From Burkholderiales bacterium JOSHI_001 (GTDB taxonomy: Bacteria > Pseudomonadota > Gammaproteobacteria > Burkholderiales > Burkholderiaceae_C), in assembly GCA_000244995.1 (NCBI GenBank), contig CM001438.1, forward strand, positions 4,506,096 to 4,570,095: a stretch of DNA of 64,000 bases, given 5' to 3'. The notes below the pieces were generated by a model. It was not told where the DNA came from. It saw nothing but the letters and a program-made list of their open reading frames with translations, and did not search any database. A program made the position numbers and the translations under genes. Below are positions 1 through 8,794 of this stretch, one piece after another (within the stretch, counting starts at the first letter, position 1; each line of letters opens with the position of its first letter).

Positions 1-2154
1 TATGGCATGGGCCTGGCCGACCAGATCGCGATGCGCGAGGGCAGCATCGAGCTGCCGCTGAACGAAGCCGGCCTGGCCGCGGCCCAGGCGCGCTTGGCGC
101 AGTTGGGCGAAGACGCCGCGCAGGAACTGGCCGGGCAAGGTGTGGCGAGAAGCGCGGTGCAGTTGAAGCGCCGTGTGCACGTGCGCTACCAGGGCACCGA
201 CACCGCGCTGCTGGTGGACGATGGCCCCCTGGCGTCCATCCGCCGCGACTTCGAAGCCGCCTACCGCCAGCGCTTCGCCTTCCTGATGCCCGACCGGCTG
301 CTGGTGGTCGAGGCGGTGTCGGTGGAAGCGGTGGGCGCAGGTGAAACCCATGCGGTGGCCGCAGCGGCTGAACCGCCCGCGCCGCACCGGCCAGTTCCGG
401 ACGCCAGCGTGCGCCTGCACGCCGGCCGCTGGCTGGAAGCGGGCCTGTTCGTGCGCGAATCGCTGGCGCCCGGCGCCGTCATCGACGGCCCGGCCATCAT
501 TGCCGAGCGCAACGCCACCACCGTGGTGGAGCCCGGCTGGCAGGCGCGGCTGACCGCCGCCGGCCCGATGGAGTTGCAGCGCGTGCAGCCGCGCGCCGCG
601 CTGCACGCGATAGGAACCGACGCCGACCCGGTGATGCTGGAGGTGTTCAACAACCTGTTCATGAACATCGCCGAACAGATGGGCCTGCGCCTGCAGAACA
701 CCGCCTACTCGGTGAACATCAAGGAGCGGTTGGACTTCTCCTGCGCCCTGTTCGACGCCGAAGGCCAGCTCATCGCCAACGCGCCGCACATGCCGGTGCA
801 CCTGGGTTCGATGAGCGAGAGCATCAAGACCGTGATCGCACGCAACCCCGGCATGCGTGCCGGTGACATCTATGTGCTGAACGATCCGTACAACGGCGGC
901 ACGCACCTGCCCGACGTGACCGTCGTCACCCCCGTCTACCTGGAAGGCGGTGAGGCGCGGCCCCAGTTCTACGTCGCCAGCCGGGGCCACCATGCCGACA
1001 TCGGCGGCAGCACGCCGGGCAGCATGCCGCCGTTCTCAAGCACCATCGCCGAAGAAGGCGTGCTGTTCGACAACTTCCTGCTGGTGCGCGGCGGGCAGTT
1101 GCGCGAAACCGAACTGCGTGCGCAATTGCGCGCTGGCGACTGGCCGGCCCGCAACCCCGACCAGACCATCGCCGACCTGCGCGCGCAGATCGCCGCCAAC
1201 GAAAAAGGCGTGCAGGAACTCAAGGCCATGGTGGCCCAGTACGGCCGCGACACCGTGGCGGCCTACATGCGCCATGTGCAGGACAACGCCGAAGAATCGG
1301 TGCGGCGGGTCATCACCGCCTTGAAGGATGGCGCTTTCACCCTGCCGCTGGACAACGGGGCGCAGATCCAGGTGAAGGTGAGCGTCAACACCAACGCCCG
1401 CGGAGCCGTCATCGACTTCAGCGGCACCAGCGCACAGTTGCCCAACAACTTCAACGCGCCCAAGGCGGTGACCATGGCCGCGGTGCTCTACGTCTTCCGC
1501 ACCCTGGTGGACGATGACATCCCGCTGAACGCCGGCTGCCTGAAGCCGCTGCAGGTGATCGTGCCCGAAGGCTGCATGCTCAACCCCAGGCCCCCGGCGG
1601 CGGTGGTGGCCGGCAATGTGGAAACCTCCAGCTGCGTCACCAACGCGCTGTACGGCGCACTCGGCTTGATGGCGGCCAGCCAGTGCACGATGAACAACTT
1701 CACCTTCGGCAACGAGACGCACCAGTACTACGAAACCATCTCCGGCGGCAGCGGCGCCGGGCCGGGCTTCGACGGCACCGCCGTGGTGCAGACCCACATG
1801 ACCAATTCGCGCCTCACCGACCCCGAGGTGCTGGAGTTCCGCTTCCCGGTGCGCCTGGACAGCTATGCCATCCGCCGCGGCTCGGGCGGCGCGGGCCGGT
1901 GGCGTGGCGGCGATGGCGGCACGCGGCGCATCCGCTTCCTGGCCGCCATGACGGCGTCCATCTTGAGCAATGGCCGCAAGGTGCCGGCCTTCGGCGGGGC
2001 CGGTGGCGAAGCCGGTGCGCTGGGCGCCAACCGGGTGGAACGCGCCGATGGCCGTGTGGAAGCCCTGGGCCACATCGGCTCGGCGGCCATGCAGCCGGGT
2101 GACGTGTTCGTGATCGACACGCCCGGCGGCGGCGGCTGGGGCACCCCGGGGTAG
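1..2154 (+). CDS. hydantoinase/5-oxoprolinase family protein, HyuA C-terminus fused to HyuB (5' partial)
   Basis: The reading frame is open to the first base of the window, so the start lies upstream and 717 codons are visible. The first 190 or so residues match the C-terminal part of a hydantoinase A/oxoprolinase subunit. From about residue 200 the protein continues without a break into a hydantoinase B domain, with the family motifs SVNIKERLDFSCALFD, LNDPYNGGTHLPDV and SRGHHADIGGSTPG. Fused A+B proteins of this family are about 1200 residues and include ATP-dependent 5-oxoprolinases; related members act on hydantoins or N-methylhydantoin. The stop is 11 nt before the next gene, which suggests cotranscription. 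A nearby gamma-glutamyltransferase gene makes 5-oxoproline a possible substrate, but the purine-degradation setting makes a cyclic ureide equally possible. The family is secure; the substrate is not. Confidence 0.9.
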   Translation, partial: YGMGLADQIAMREGSIELPLNEAGLAAAQARLAQLGEDAAQELAGQGVARSAVQLKRRVHVRYQGTDTALLVDDGPLASIRRDFEAAYRQRFAFLMPDRLLVVEAVSVEAVGAGETHAVAAAAEPPAPHRPVPDASVRLHAGRWLEAGLFVRESLAPGAVIDGPAIIAERNATTVVEPGWQARLTAAGPMELQRVQPRAALHAIGTDADPVMLEVFNNLFMNIAEQMGLRLQNTAYSVNIKERLDFSCALFDAEGQLIANAPHMPVHLGSMSESIKTVIARNPGMRAGDIYVLNDPYNGGTHLPDVTVVTPVYLEGGEARPQFYVASRGHHADIGGSTPGSMPPFSSTIAEEGVLFDNFLLVRGGQLRETELRAQLRAGDWPARNPDQTIADLRAQIAANEKGVQELKAMVAQYGRDTVAAYMRHVQDNAEESVRRVITALKDGAFTLPLDNGAQIQVKVSVNTNARGAVIDFSGTSAQLPNNFNAPKAVTMAAVLYVFRTLVDDDIPLNAGCLKPLQVIVPEGCMLNPRPPAAVVAGNVETSSCVTNALYGALGLMAASQCTMNNFTFGNETHQYYETISGGSGAGPGFDGTAVVQTHMTNSRLTDPEVLEFRFPVRLDSYAIRRGSGGAGRWRGGDGGTRRIRFLAAMTASILSNGRKVPAFGGAGGEAGALGANRVERADGRVEALGHIGSAAMQPGDVFVIDTPGGGGWGTPG

Positions 2155-2165
2155 CATGCCTGCCC

Positions 2166-3398
2166 ATGTGGCAGGACATCGTCGAGGCTTTGCGCGCACA
2201 GCTGGCCAACCAGGTGGTGGCCGGTGCGGTGGCGCTGGGGCTCATCGGCGTGGCCGCCGCGGCGCTGCGCGGTCTGCCGGGCGCGCTGTGGTCGCAACTG
2301 CAGCGCGCCTTCGTGGTCACCGCCACGCTGGACAGCCGCAACGACCTGTTCGAAGCCTTCATCGGCTGGCTGGACGACCAGCGCCTGGGCCAGCGCAGCC
2401 GCTGGTTCACCGTCATCCAGAGCAAGCCGCCGGTGGCCGAAGAAGGTGCCGACGACAACCCGCCGCTGCAGTTCAGCCCGGCACCGGGCCTGCACTTTTT
2501 CTGGTACCGCGGCCGGCTGATGTGGCTGAAGCGCGAGATCGCGATGAACCTGCAGGTGATCGAGACCATGCACCTGAGCGCCCTGTTCGGCAGCCGGCCG
2601 ATGATGGAGCAAATGCTGCAGGGCGTGGTGGCGCATGCGGGTGAACGCCGCGCCCACCGCCTGGCCCTGTTCACCGTGGACCGCTGGGGCGAGCAATGGC
2701 ACCTGGCCGACGCCAAGCCGCGCCGCAGCCTGAGTTCCGTGGTGCTGGACGCCGACGCCGCGCGTTGCCTGCACGACGACATCCACCACTTCTTCGGCCG
2801 CCGCGACTGGTACGCGCAGATGGGCATTCCCTGGCGCCGCGGCTACCTGCTGCACGGCCCGCCGGGCACCGGCAAGACCAGCGTGGCCTATGCCCTGGCG
2901 GGTGAACTGCACCTGAAGCTGTGCACCCTGAGCCTGACCAACCCCAAGCTGAACGACCACAGCATCGCCGACCTGCTGCAGCGCACGCCGGCGCGTTCGC
3001 TCATCCTGATCGAGGACATCGACGCCTTCTTCAACGCGCGCCAGAAGCAGGACACCCGCATCGAGGTCAGCTTCTCCGGCCTGCTGAACGCACTGGACGG
3101 CGTGGCCGCGCAGGAAGGCCGCATCATCGTGCTCACCACCAACCACCGCGAGCTGCTGGACGCCGCGCTCATCCGCCCGGGTCGCATCGACATGGAGGTG
3201 GAACTGGGCAACGCCACAGCCATGCAGCTGCGCGCCTTGTTCCTGCGCTTCTTCCCCCAGGCCACGGCCCAGGCCGACATGGCGGTGGCGGCCTACACGC
3301 CCAGGAGCCTGTCGCCGGCCCAGGTGCAGCAGGCGCTGCTGGCCGCGGCCGACGCTGGCGATGCAGTTCAGCGTCTGGCCAGCGCGAAGGCCGCATGA
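2166..3398 (+). CDS. BCS1-like AAA ATPase
   Basis: This 410-residue protein has an N-terminal hydrophobic segment at residues 17-34, followed by a region resembling the BCS1 N-terminal domain. A single AAA module follows, with Walker A GPPGTGKT near residue 232 and Walker B LILIEDID near residue 280. The sensor region ILTTNHRELLDAALIRPGRID is typical of AAA proteins. BCS1 in mitochondria translocates folded Rieske protein; bacterial homologues are mostly uncharacterised. The gene is 11 nt downstream of the oxoprolinase gene, and its stop at 3396-3398 is directly followed by the ATG of the deaminase gene. It probably sits in an operon with purine-related enzymes. A role in assembling a membrane or metalloenzyme complex is only an inference. 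Confidence 0.85.
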   Translation: MWQDIVEALRAQLANQVVAGAVALGLIGVAAAALRGLPGALWSQLQRAFVVTATLDSRNDLFEAFIGWLDDQRLGQRSRWFTVIQSKPPVAEEGADDNPPLQFSPAPGLHFFWYRGRLMWLKREIAMNLQVIETMHLSALFGSRPMMEQMLQGVVAHAGERRAHRLALFTVDRWGEQWHLADAKPRRSLSSVVLDADAARCLHDDIHHFFGRRDWYAQMGIPWRRGYLLHGPPGTGKTSVAYALAGELHLKLCTLSLTNPKLNDHSIADLLQRTPARSLILIEDIDAFFNARQKQDTRIEVSFSGLLNALDGVAAQEGRIIVLTTNHRELLDAALIRPGRIDMEVELGNATAMQLRALFLRFFPQATAQADMAVAAYTPRSLSPAQVQQALLAAADAGDAVQRLASAKAA

Positions 3399-3399
3399 C

Positions 3400-4824
3400 A
3401 TGAGGACCTTGCTGATCCGCGACGCCGAGGTGCTGGTGACCATGGACGCGCAGCGGCGCGAACTTTGCGGCGGCAGCCTGCTGGTGCGCGGCCCGGCGAT
3501 TGAAGGTGTCTGGGCCGCAGGGGAGATGCCGCCCGACGTGGTCGCCGACGAGGTGATCGACGCCCGCGGCCACGCCGTGCTGCCCGGCCTGGTGAACACC
3601 CACCACCACATGTACCAGAGCCTGACGCGGGCGGTGCCGGCGGCGCAGGACGCGGCGCTGTTCGACTGGCTGCGCACGCTGTACCCGATCTGGATGGGCA
3701 TCACGCCGGAAATGGTTCGTGTGTCCACGCAGCTGGCCATGGCCGAGCTGCTGCTGTCGGGCTGCACCACCAGCAGCGACCACCTCTACCTCTACCCCAA
3801 CGGTGTGCGGCTGGAAGACAGCCTGGAAGCCGCGGCCGACATCGGCATGCGCTTTCACGCCGCGCGCGGCAGCATGAGCGTGGGCGAAAGCGCCGGCGGC
3901 CTGCCCCCCGACGCGCTGGTGGAGGACGAGGCCCACATCCTGCGCGACACCCAGCGCCTGATCGAAGCCCACCATGACCCCAGGCGCTACGCGATGCAGC
4001 GCGTGGTGGTGGCACCGTGTTCGCCGTTTTCAGTGAGCCCGGCGCTGATGAAGGAATCGGCCGCGCTGGCGCGTGCGCTGGGCACACGGATGCACACCCA
4101 CCTGGCCGAGAACGACCACGACGTGGCCTACAGCCTGCAACGCTTTGGCCAGACCCCGGCGCAGTACGCCGAAAGCCTGGGCTGGCTGGGCCCGGACGTC
4201 TGGCACGCGCACTGTGTGCGGCTGGACCCGGAAGGCATCGCGCGCTTCGGCGCGTCAGCCACCGGCATCGCCCACTGCCCCTGCAGCAACATGCGCCTGG
4301 CCTCGGGCATTGCCCCGGTGCGGCAGTGGCTGCAGGCCGGCGTTCCCGTGGGCCTGGGCGTGGATGGCAGCGCCAGCAACGACGGCGCGCACCTGCTGGG
4401 CGAAGCGCGCATGGCCTTGCTGCTGGCCCGCGTGGGCGCAGCGCAGGAAGCGCCATCCATCGACGCCAGCGGCCACACGGTGTACGGCTGCGACCACGGC
4501 GCAGCGCGCCTGAGCGTACGCGATGCCCTGGCCATCGCCACGCGCGGCGGCGCCCAGGTGCTGGGCCGCGACGACATCGGCCAGCTGGCCCCCGGAATGG
4601 CCGCCGACCTGGCGCTGTTCAACCTGAATGGTGTGGGTTTGGCCGGCGGCGCCTTGCACGACCCGGTGGCGGCCTTGCTGCTGTGCGCGCCGGCGGCGGC
4701 GGCCTACACCCTCGTGAACGGCCGGGTGGTGGTGCGCGAAGGGCAGCTGACCACGCTGGACCTGGGCGCCCTGGTGGCGCGGCACAACCACCTGGCCCGC
4801 GACCTGGTGAATGCCCGGCGCTGA
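3400..4824 (+). CDS. 8-oxoguanine deaminase-like amidohydrolase
   Basis: This 474-residue protein belongs to the TrzN/AtzB/guanine deaminase branch of the amidohydrolase superfamily. Metal and catalytic motifs are in order: VNTHHHMYQ near residue 67, HTHLAEND near 231, AHCVRL near 270 and GLGVDGSASND near 321, followed by a composite C-terminal domain. Enzymes with this motif set include 8-oxoguanine deaminase, which converts 8-oxoguanine to urate, and s-triazine hydrolases. The purine-catabolic neighbourhood, including puuD for urate, favours the purine substrate. The ATG at 3400, 1 nt after the ATPase stop, gives the usual MRTLLIRDAEVL-type start; a longer in-frame start at 3361 would overlap the ATPase gene. 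Confidence 0.85.
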   Translation: MRTLLIRDAEVLVTMDAQRRELCGGSLLVRGPAIEGVWAAGEMPPDVVADEVIDARGHAVLPGLVNTHHHMYQSLTRAVPAAQDAALFDWLRTLYPIWMGITPEMVRVSTQLAMAELLLSGCTTSSDHLYLYPNGVRLEDSLEAAADIGMRFHAARGSMSVGESAGGLPPDALVEDEAHILRDTQRLIEAHHDPRRYAMQRVVVAPCSPFSVSPALMKESAALARALGTRMHTHLAENDHDVAYSLQRFGQTPAQYAESLGWLGPDVWHAHCVRLDPEGIARFGASATGIAHCPCSNMRLASGIAPVRQWLQAGVPVGLGVDGSASNDGAHLLGEARMALLLARVGAAQEAPSIDASGHTVYGCDHGAARLSVRDALAIATRGGAQVLGRDDIGQLAPGMAADLALFNLNGVGLAGGALHDPVAALLLCAPAAAAYTLVNGRVVVREGQLTTLDLGALVARHNHLARDLVNARR

Positions 4825-4842
4825 GCCCGCTACCCAAAGAAA

Positions 4843-4872
4843 AAGGCACCCAGGCGCGAGCCAAGGTGCCTT
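4843..4872 (-). terminator. Rho-independent terminator of the lysine-rich peptide gene
   Basis: An 8-bp perfect inverted repeat (AAGGCACC at 4843-4850, GGTGCCTT at 4865-4872) has a 14-nt loop. On the minus strand it runs into a T-rich tract (GCCTTTTTCTTT), so it should end transcription from the gene at 4918-5112. It lies 18 nt after the stop of the plus-strand deaminase gene and may slow that transcript too. Confidence 0.75.
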
Positions 4873-4880
4873 CTTGGCAC

Positions 4881-4906
4881 ATTCGCAACCCGGACGGATT
4901 GCGAAT
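4881..4906 (-). other. perfect 8-bp inverted repeat after a stop codon
   Basis: ATTCGCAA at 4881-4888 and TTGCGAAT at 4899-4906 are separated by 10 nt. The hairpin lies 11 nt beyond the stop of the minus-strand peptide gene and just before its terminator. It has no T-run of its own. It could be an mRNA-stabilising 3' hairpin or a protein-binding site. Confidence 0.5.
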
Positions 4907-4917
4907 GCAGTTCAGCT

Positions 4918-5112
4918 TCAGGCGGCCTTCTTGGCCTTCTTCATCTTCTTGGACTTCTTGGCCTTCATGGCCTTGGCGGGCTTCTTGTCGGCGGCGGCCG
5001 GGGCAGCAGCCGGGGCAGCAGCCGGGGCGGCGCCAGCGTGCGAAGCGGCTTGCACGTTGAAGGTCACGGCGGCGAACAGGGCGGCCACCAGGGAGGTCAG
5101 GAGCTTGGTCAT
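4918..5112 (-). CDS. small secreted lysine-rich, acid-shock-like protein
   Basis: This 64-residue protein begins at the ATG at 5112, giving a clean signal peptide (MTKLLTSLVAALFAAVTFNVQA). An Ala-Pro low-complexity segment follows, built on repeats of APAA, and then a strongly basic tail (KKPAKAMKAKKSKKMKKAKK). The layout of signal peptide, Ala/Pro linker and Lys-rich tail resembles periplasmic acid-shock (Asr-like) proteins, but there is no specific sequence proof. A longer in-frame start at 5145 would spoil the signal peptide. The gene is monocistronic, flanked by a strong terminator. Confidence 0.7.
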   Translation of the reverse strand: MTKLLTSLVAALFAAVTFNVQAASHAGAAPAAAPAAAPAAADKKPAKAMKAKKSKKMKKAKKAA

Positions 5113-5246
5113 GGAAGGGTCTCTCGAATGAAGTGCTTGAAACACCGGAAGGCAAAACCGCCCGGGCCGCGCTGATCCGCGCGTGCGATATTCTCGCTGA
5201 CACGCCGGGAATGCTGCCTGCTATCTGTCCTGTCAACCGAAAGTGA

Positions 5247-6446
5247 ATGTTGCTTTTTCCTGACGTTGTGAAGGCCGTCATGGCGGCCTGCCTGGCGCTG
5301 TGCCTGGCCGCCACGGCCCGCGCGGCGCCCTTCCGCCCCAGCGACGACCAGCAGGTGCTGGAACGCCTGCCCGGTGGCAACAGCGACCCGCGCCAGGCCG
5401 AAATGCGCCAGCTGCGCCGCGCGCAGTACGCCCAGCCACAGGACGTGGCCCTCGCGGTGCGTTTGGCGAACCGCTACTTCGAAGAAACCGCCGCCGAGGG
5501 CGACCCGCGCTACATCGGCTATGCCCAGTCGGTGCTGGCGCCCTGGTGGGGCCAGGCCGCCGCCCCCCCTGAAGTGAAGGTGGTGCGCGCCAAGCTGCGT
5601 CAGTTCAACCACGACTTTCCGGCCGCCGTGGCCGACCTGCAGGGAGCGGTTCAGGCCCAGCCGACATTGGCCGAGGGCTGGTCCTGGCTGGCCGCCATCG
5701 CCATGGTGCAGGCCCGCTATGGCGACGCGCGCCAGGCCTGCGCCAGGCTGCAAGCCTTGACGTCGGCCCTGACCGCCAGCGCCTGCACCGCCGGGGCCGA
5801 CGCCATCACGGGCCAGGCTGACCTGGCCGTGGCCAGCCTGCGCCAGGCACTGATCCAGGCACCGCAGGCCAGCGCGGCAGAAAAGCTCTGGGCCCTGACC
5901 CGCCTGGCCGAAACCGAGGAGCGTCGCGGTGACTTCGCCGCCGCCGAAGCCGCCTTCAAGGCCGCGCTGGCGTTGGGCCAGCCCGACGGCTACCTGCTGG
6001 CCGCCACCAGCGACTTCTTGCTCGACCGCGGCCGCCCGGCCGAGGTGCTGGCGCTGCTGAAAGGCCGCGAGCGCGCCGACCTGCTGCTGCTGCGCCTGGC
6101 GCTGGCCGCGCGCGACGCCAAGGCACCGGAAGCTGCTGCCTTGGCCCAGGCCCTGGGCGAACGCTTCGACGCCGCCCGCCTGCGCGGCGACACCACGCAC
6201 CAGAAGGAAGAAGCCCGCTTTGCGCTGGCGCTGCGCGGCGACACGAAGCGCGCCTTGGAACTGGCCCAGGCCAACTGGGCGGTGCAGAAAGAACCCGCCG
6301 ACGCGCGGGTGCTGCTGGAAGCTGCGGTGGCTGCCAAGGTGCCGGCGGCGGCTGAGTCGGTGCTGCAGTGGATGGCCCAGAACAAGGTGCAGAGCGTGGC
6401 GCTGCTGGCCCTGGCGCAGCGCCTGCGCGATGGCGGTGCGCGATGA
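5247..6446 (+). CDS. TPR-repeat protein with signal peptide
   Basis: The 399-residue protein has an N-terminal hydrophobic signal ending near ALCLAATARA. The rest is almost entirely helical Ala/Leu-rich sequence with degenerate tetratricopeptide-like repeats, for example residues with the pattern LAEGWSWLAAIAMVQARYGDA and FAAAEAAFKAALALG. It overlaps the following HupE-family gene by 4 nt (ATGA), so the two are translationally coupled. The likely role is a periplasmic partner of the membrane protein; no function is known to me. An in-frame ATG at 5280 is an alternative start. Confidence 0.75.
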   Translation: MLLFPDVVKAVMAACLALCLAATARAAPFRPSDDQQVLERLPGGNSDPRQAEMRQLRRAQYAQPQDVALAVRLANRYFEETAAEGDPRYIGYAQSVLAPWWGQAAAPPEVKVVRAKLRQFNHDFPAAVADLQGAVQAQPTLAEGWSWLAAIAMVQARYGDARQACARLQALTSALTASACTAGADAITGQADLAVASLRQALIQAPQASAAEKLWALTRLAETEERRGDFAAAEAAFKAALALGQPDGYLLAATSDFLLDRGRPAEVLALLKGRERADLLLLRLALAARDAKAPEAAALAQALGERFDAARLRGDTTHQKEEARFALALRGDTKRALELAQANWAVQKEPADARVLLEAAVAAKVPAAAESVLQWMAQNKVQSVALLALAQRLRDGGAR

Positions 6447-7597
6447 CGCGGCTGCTTCGCCTGCTGGGCGGCCTGGCCCTGGCATTGAACCTGACGCTGC
6501 TGCCCGGCCTGGCCGCGGCGCACAAGCCGTCAGACAGCTACCTGACGGTCAGTGTCGGCGCGAATGCCGCCCTCCAGGGCCAATGGGACATCGCGCTGCG
6601 CGACCTGGACTTCGCGCTCGGCCTGGACGCCGACGGCAACGGCGAGATCACCTGGGGCGAAGTGCGGGCCCGCCACGACGCCATCGCCTCCTACGCGCTG
6701 GCGCGCCTGAGCTTGGGTGCCAACGGCCAGCCCTGCACGCTGAAGGCCGGCGAACAGCTGGTGGACCGGCACACCGACGGGGCCTACACGGTGCTGAACT
6801 TCAGCGCCACCTGCCCGGACGCCGGTACGGCCCAATCGCTGGAACTGGGCTACCGCCTGTTCGCCGACCTGGACCCGTCGCACCGCGGCTTGCTGCGGCT
6901 GCAAAGCGGCGGCCGTACGCGCACCGCGGTGCTGGGGCCGCAGGCGCCGCAGCAGGTGTTCGAGCTGGCGGCCACCAGCCGCTGGGCCCAGTTCAGCGAC
7001 TACCTGCGCGAAGGCATCTGGCACATCTGGATCGGCTTCGACCACATCCTGTTCCTGCTGTCGCTGTTGCTGCCAGCGGTGCTGGTTTGGCAGCGCCACC
7101 GCTGGGAGCCCTCACCCGGCTTCAAGCCTTCACTGGTGGACGTGCTGAAGATCGTCACCGCCTTCACGCTGGCGCACAGCATCACCCTCAGCCTGGCCAC
7201 GCTGGGCCTGGTGGAACTGCCCTCGCGGTGGGTGGAAAGCTGCATCGCCGCGTCGGTGGTGCTGGCGGCGCTGAACAATGTGTGGCCGCGCCTGCCGGGC
7301 AAGCGCTGGGCCATGGCCTTTGCCTTCGGGCTGATCCACGGCTTCGGCTTTGCCAGCGTGCTGGCCGACCTGGGCCTGCCGGGTGATGCCTTGGTACTGG
7401 CCCTGGTGGGCTTCAACGTGGGCGTGGAAGTGGGGCAGCTCGGCATCGTGGTGGTGTTCCTGCCGCTGGCCTTTGCGCTGCGCCGCACCGCCTTCTACCG
7501 CCGCGGGGTGCTGCTGGTCGGCTCGCTGCTCATCGCCACGCTGGCGCTGGTGTGGTTCGTTGAGCGTGCCTTCGACCTGAAGCTGATCGGGTTCTGA
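6443..7597 (+). CDS. HupE/UreJ-family membrane protein
   Basis: This 384-residue protein has a signal peptide and an extracytoplasmic domain of about 180 residues. It includes an acidic calcium-loop-like stretch, DADGNGEITWGE, near residues 51-62. The C-terminal half is a HupE/UreJ-type bundle of about six membrane helices, with the family motifs IWHIWIGFDHILFL, KIVTAFTLAHSITLSLA and GLIHGFGFASVL. The His/Asp-rich first and third motifs suggest metal handling, and HupE/UreJ proteins are implicated in nickel transport. The start at 6443 overlaps the upstream TPR gene by ATGA. The EF-hand-like loop in the soluble domain is a notable addition. Confidence 0.8.
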   Translation: MTRLLRLLGGLALALNLTLLPGLAAAHKPSDSYLTVSVGANAALQGQWDIALRDLDFALGLDADGNGEITWGEVRARHDAIASYALARLSLGANGQPCTLKAGEQLVDRHTDGAYTVLNFSATCPDAGTAQSLELGYRLFADLDPSHRGLLRLQSGGRTRTAVLGPQAPQQVFELAATSRWAQFSDYLREGIWHIWIGFDHILFLLSLLLPAVLVWQRHRWEPSPGFKPSLVDVLKIVTAFTLAHSITLSLATLGLVELPSRWVESCIAASVVLAALNNVWPRLPGKRWAMAFAFGLIHGFGFASVLADLGLPGDALVLALVGFNVGVEVGQLGIVVVFLPLAFALRRTAFYRRGVLLVGSLLIATLALVWFVERAFDLKLIGF

Positions 7598-8794
7598 TCA
7601 CTTCACCGGCGCGCCGGCCGCGAACCAGCGCGCCAGCAGCGCGCGTTCGGCGTCGGTGATCTGGGTGGCGTTGTTCAGCGGCATGGTGCGCTGCAGCACC
7701 GCCTGCTGGTGGATGGCGGCGGCATGCCGCGCGGCCAGCTCGGGTGTGTGCAGCGCCACGCCCTTGTTCTGAACCTGGGCGTTGTGGCACAGCACACAGC
7801 GTGCATCCAGCACCGCCTTCACCTCCGGCCAGGTGGCGGCGGCCGCGGTAGGCTTGCCCATCTCGCCCCAGGGGGCCAGCCACAGCACCGCCGCCAGCAG
7901 CGGCGCCACGCCCGCTGCGGCCCAGGGCCAGGGGGCGGGCAGGCCTTTCATGTGCGTCTTGTGGCGGGCCACGAAGAAGTGGCGGATCAAGGCGCCGGCC
8001 AGCATCAACAACACCAGCACCAGCCAGTTGAAGGGGTGCGAATACAACTGCCCGTAGTGGTTGGACAGCATGGCCACCAGCACCGGCAGCGTGAAGTAGG
8101 TGTTGTGCACGCTGCGCTGCTTGCCGCGCCGCCCGTGCACCGGATCGGCCGCCTGGCCGGCCATCATCGCGGCCACCACCGTGCGCTGCCCCGGAATGAT
8201 CCAGAAGAAGACGTTGGCGCTCATCGCCGTGGCCATCATCGCGCCCACCAGCAGGAAGGCCGCGCGGCCGGCAAACAGTTGGCTGGCACCCCAGGCCGCC
8301 AGCACCACAAAGACGGCCACCAGGGCGCCCACCTTCGCGTCGGCTTCCGGCCCGGCGCCGAAGGCTCGACAGATGGCGTCGTACACCAGCCAGAACGCCA
8401 CCAGGAAACCCAGCGCCGCGGCCACCGCACCGGCGGGCGTCCAGGCGTAGACGCTCTTGTCGACCAGAAAGGTGCCGGCGTTCCACAGGTACAGCACCGT
8501 GAACAGCGCAAAACCCGACAACCAGGTGGAGTAGCTTTCCCAGTAGAACCAGTGCAGTTCGGTGTGGATCTTGCGCGGCGCCAGCATGTACTTCTGCGGG
8601 TTGTAGAAGCCGCCGCCATGCACCGCCCACAACGCGCCGTCCACGCCCTTTTCCAGCAGGTCGGGCGACTTCGGACGCACCAGGTGGTTGTCCAGCCACA
8701 CGAAGTAGAAACTGGACCCCACCCAGGCGATGGCGGTGATGACGTGCAACCAGCGCAGCAGCAGGTTGGCCCAGTCGAGCAGGTAGGTTTCCAA
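7598..8794 (-). CDS. puuD: urate hydroxylase PuuD (membrane urate oxidase with cytochrome c domain)
   Basis: The 398-residue protein begins METYLLDWANLLLRWLHVI and matches the PuuD family: an N-terminal membrane domain of about eight helices with conserved WVGSSFYFVWLDNHL, and a C-terminal cytochrome c domain. The haem motif CVLCH is at residues 333-337, and Met371 (TMPLNN) is the likely axial ligand. PuuD oxidises urate to 5-hydroxyisourate and passes electrons to the respiratory chain instead of O2. It supplies the step between xanthine dehydrogenase and the 5-hydroxyisourate hydrolase encoded further on. It is transcribed alone, convergent with the HupE gene. Confidence 0.93.
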   Translation of the reverse strand: METYLLDWANLLLRWLHVITAIAWVGSSFYFVWLDNHLVRPKSPDLLEKGVDGALWAVHGGGFYNPQKYMLAPRKIHTELHWFYWESYSTWLSGFALFTVLYLWNAGTFLVDKSVYAWTPAGAVAAALGFLVAFWLVYDAICRAFGAGPEADAKVGALVAVFVVLAAWGASQLFAGRAAFLLVGAMMATAMSANVFFWIIPGQRTVVAAMMAGQAADPVHGRRGKQRSVHNTYFTLPVLVAMLSNHYGQLYSHPFNWLVLVLLMLAGALIRHFFVARHKTHMKGLPAPWPWAAAGVAPLLAAVLWLAPWGEMGKPTAAAATWPEVKAVLDARCVLCHNAQVQNKGVALHTPELAARHAAAIHQQAVLQRTMPLNNATQITDAERALLARWFAAGAPVK

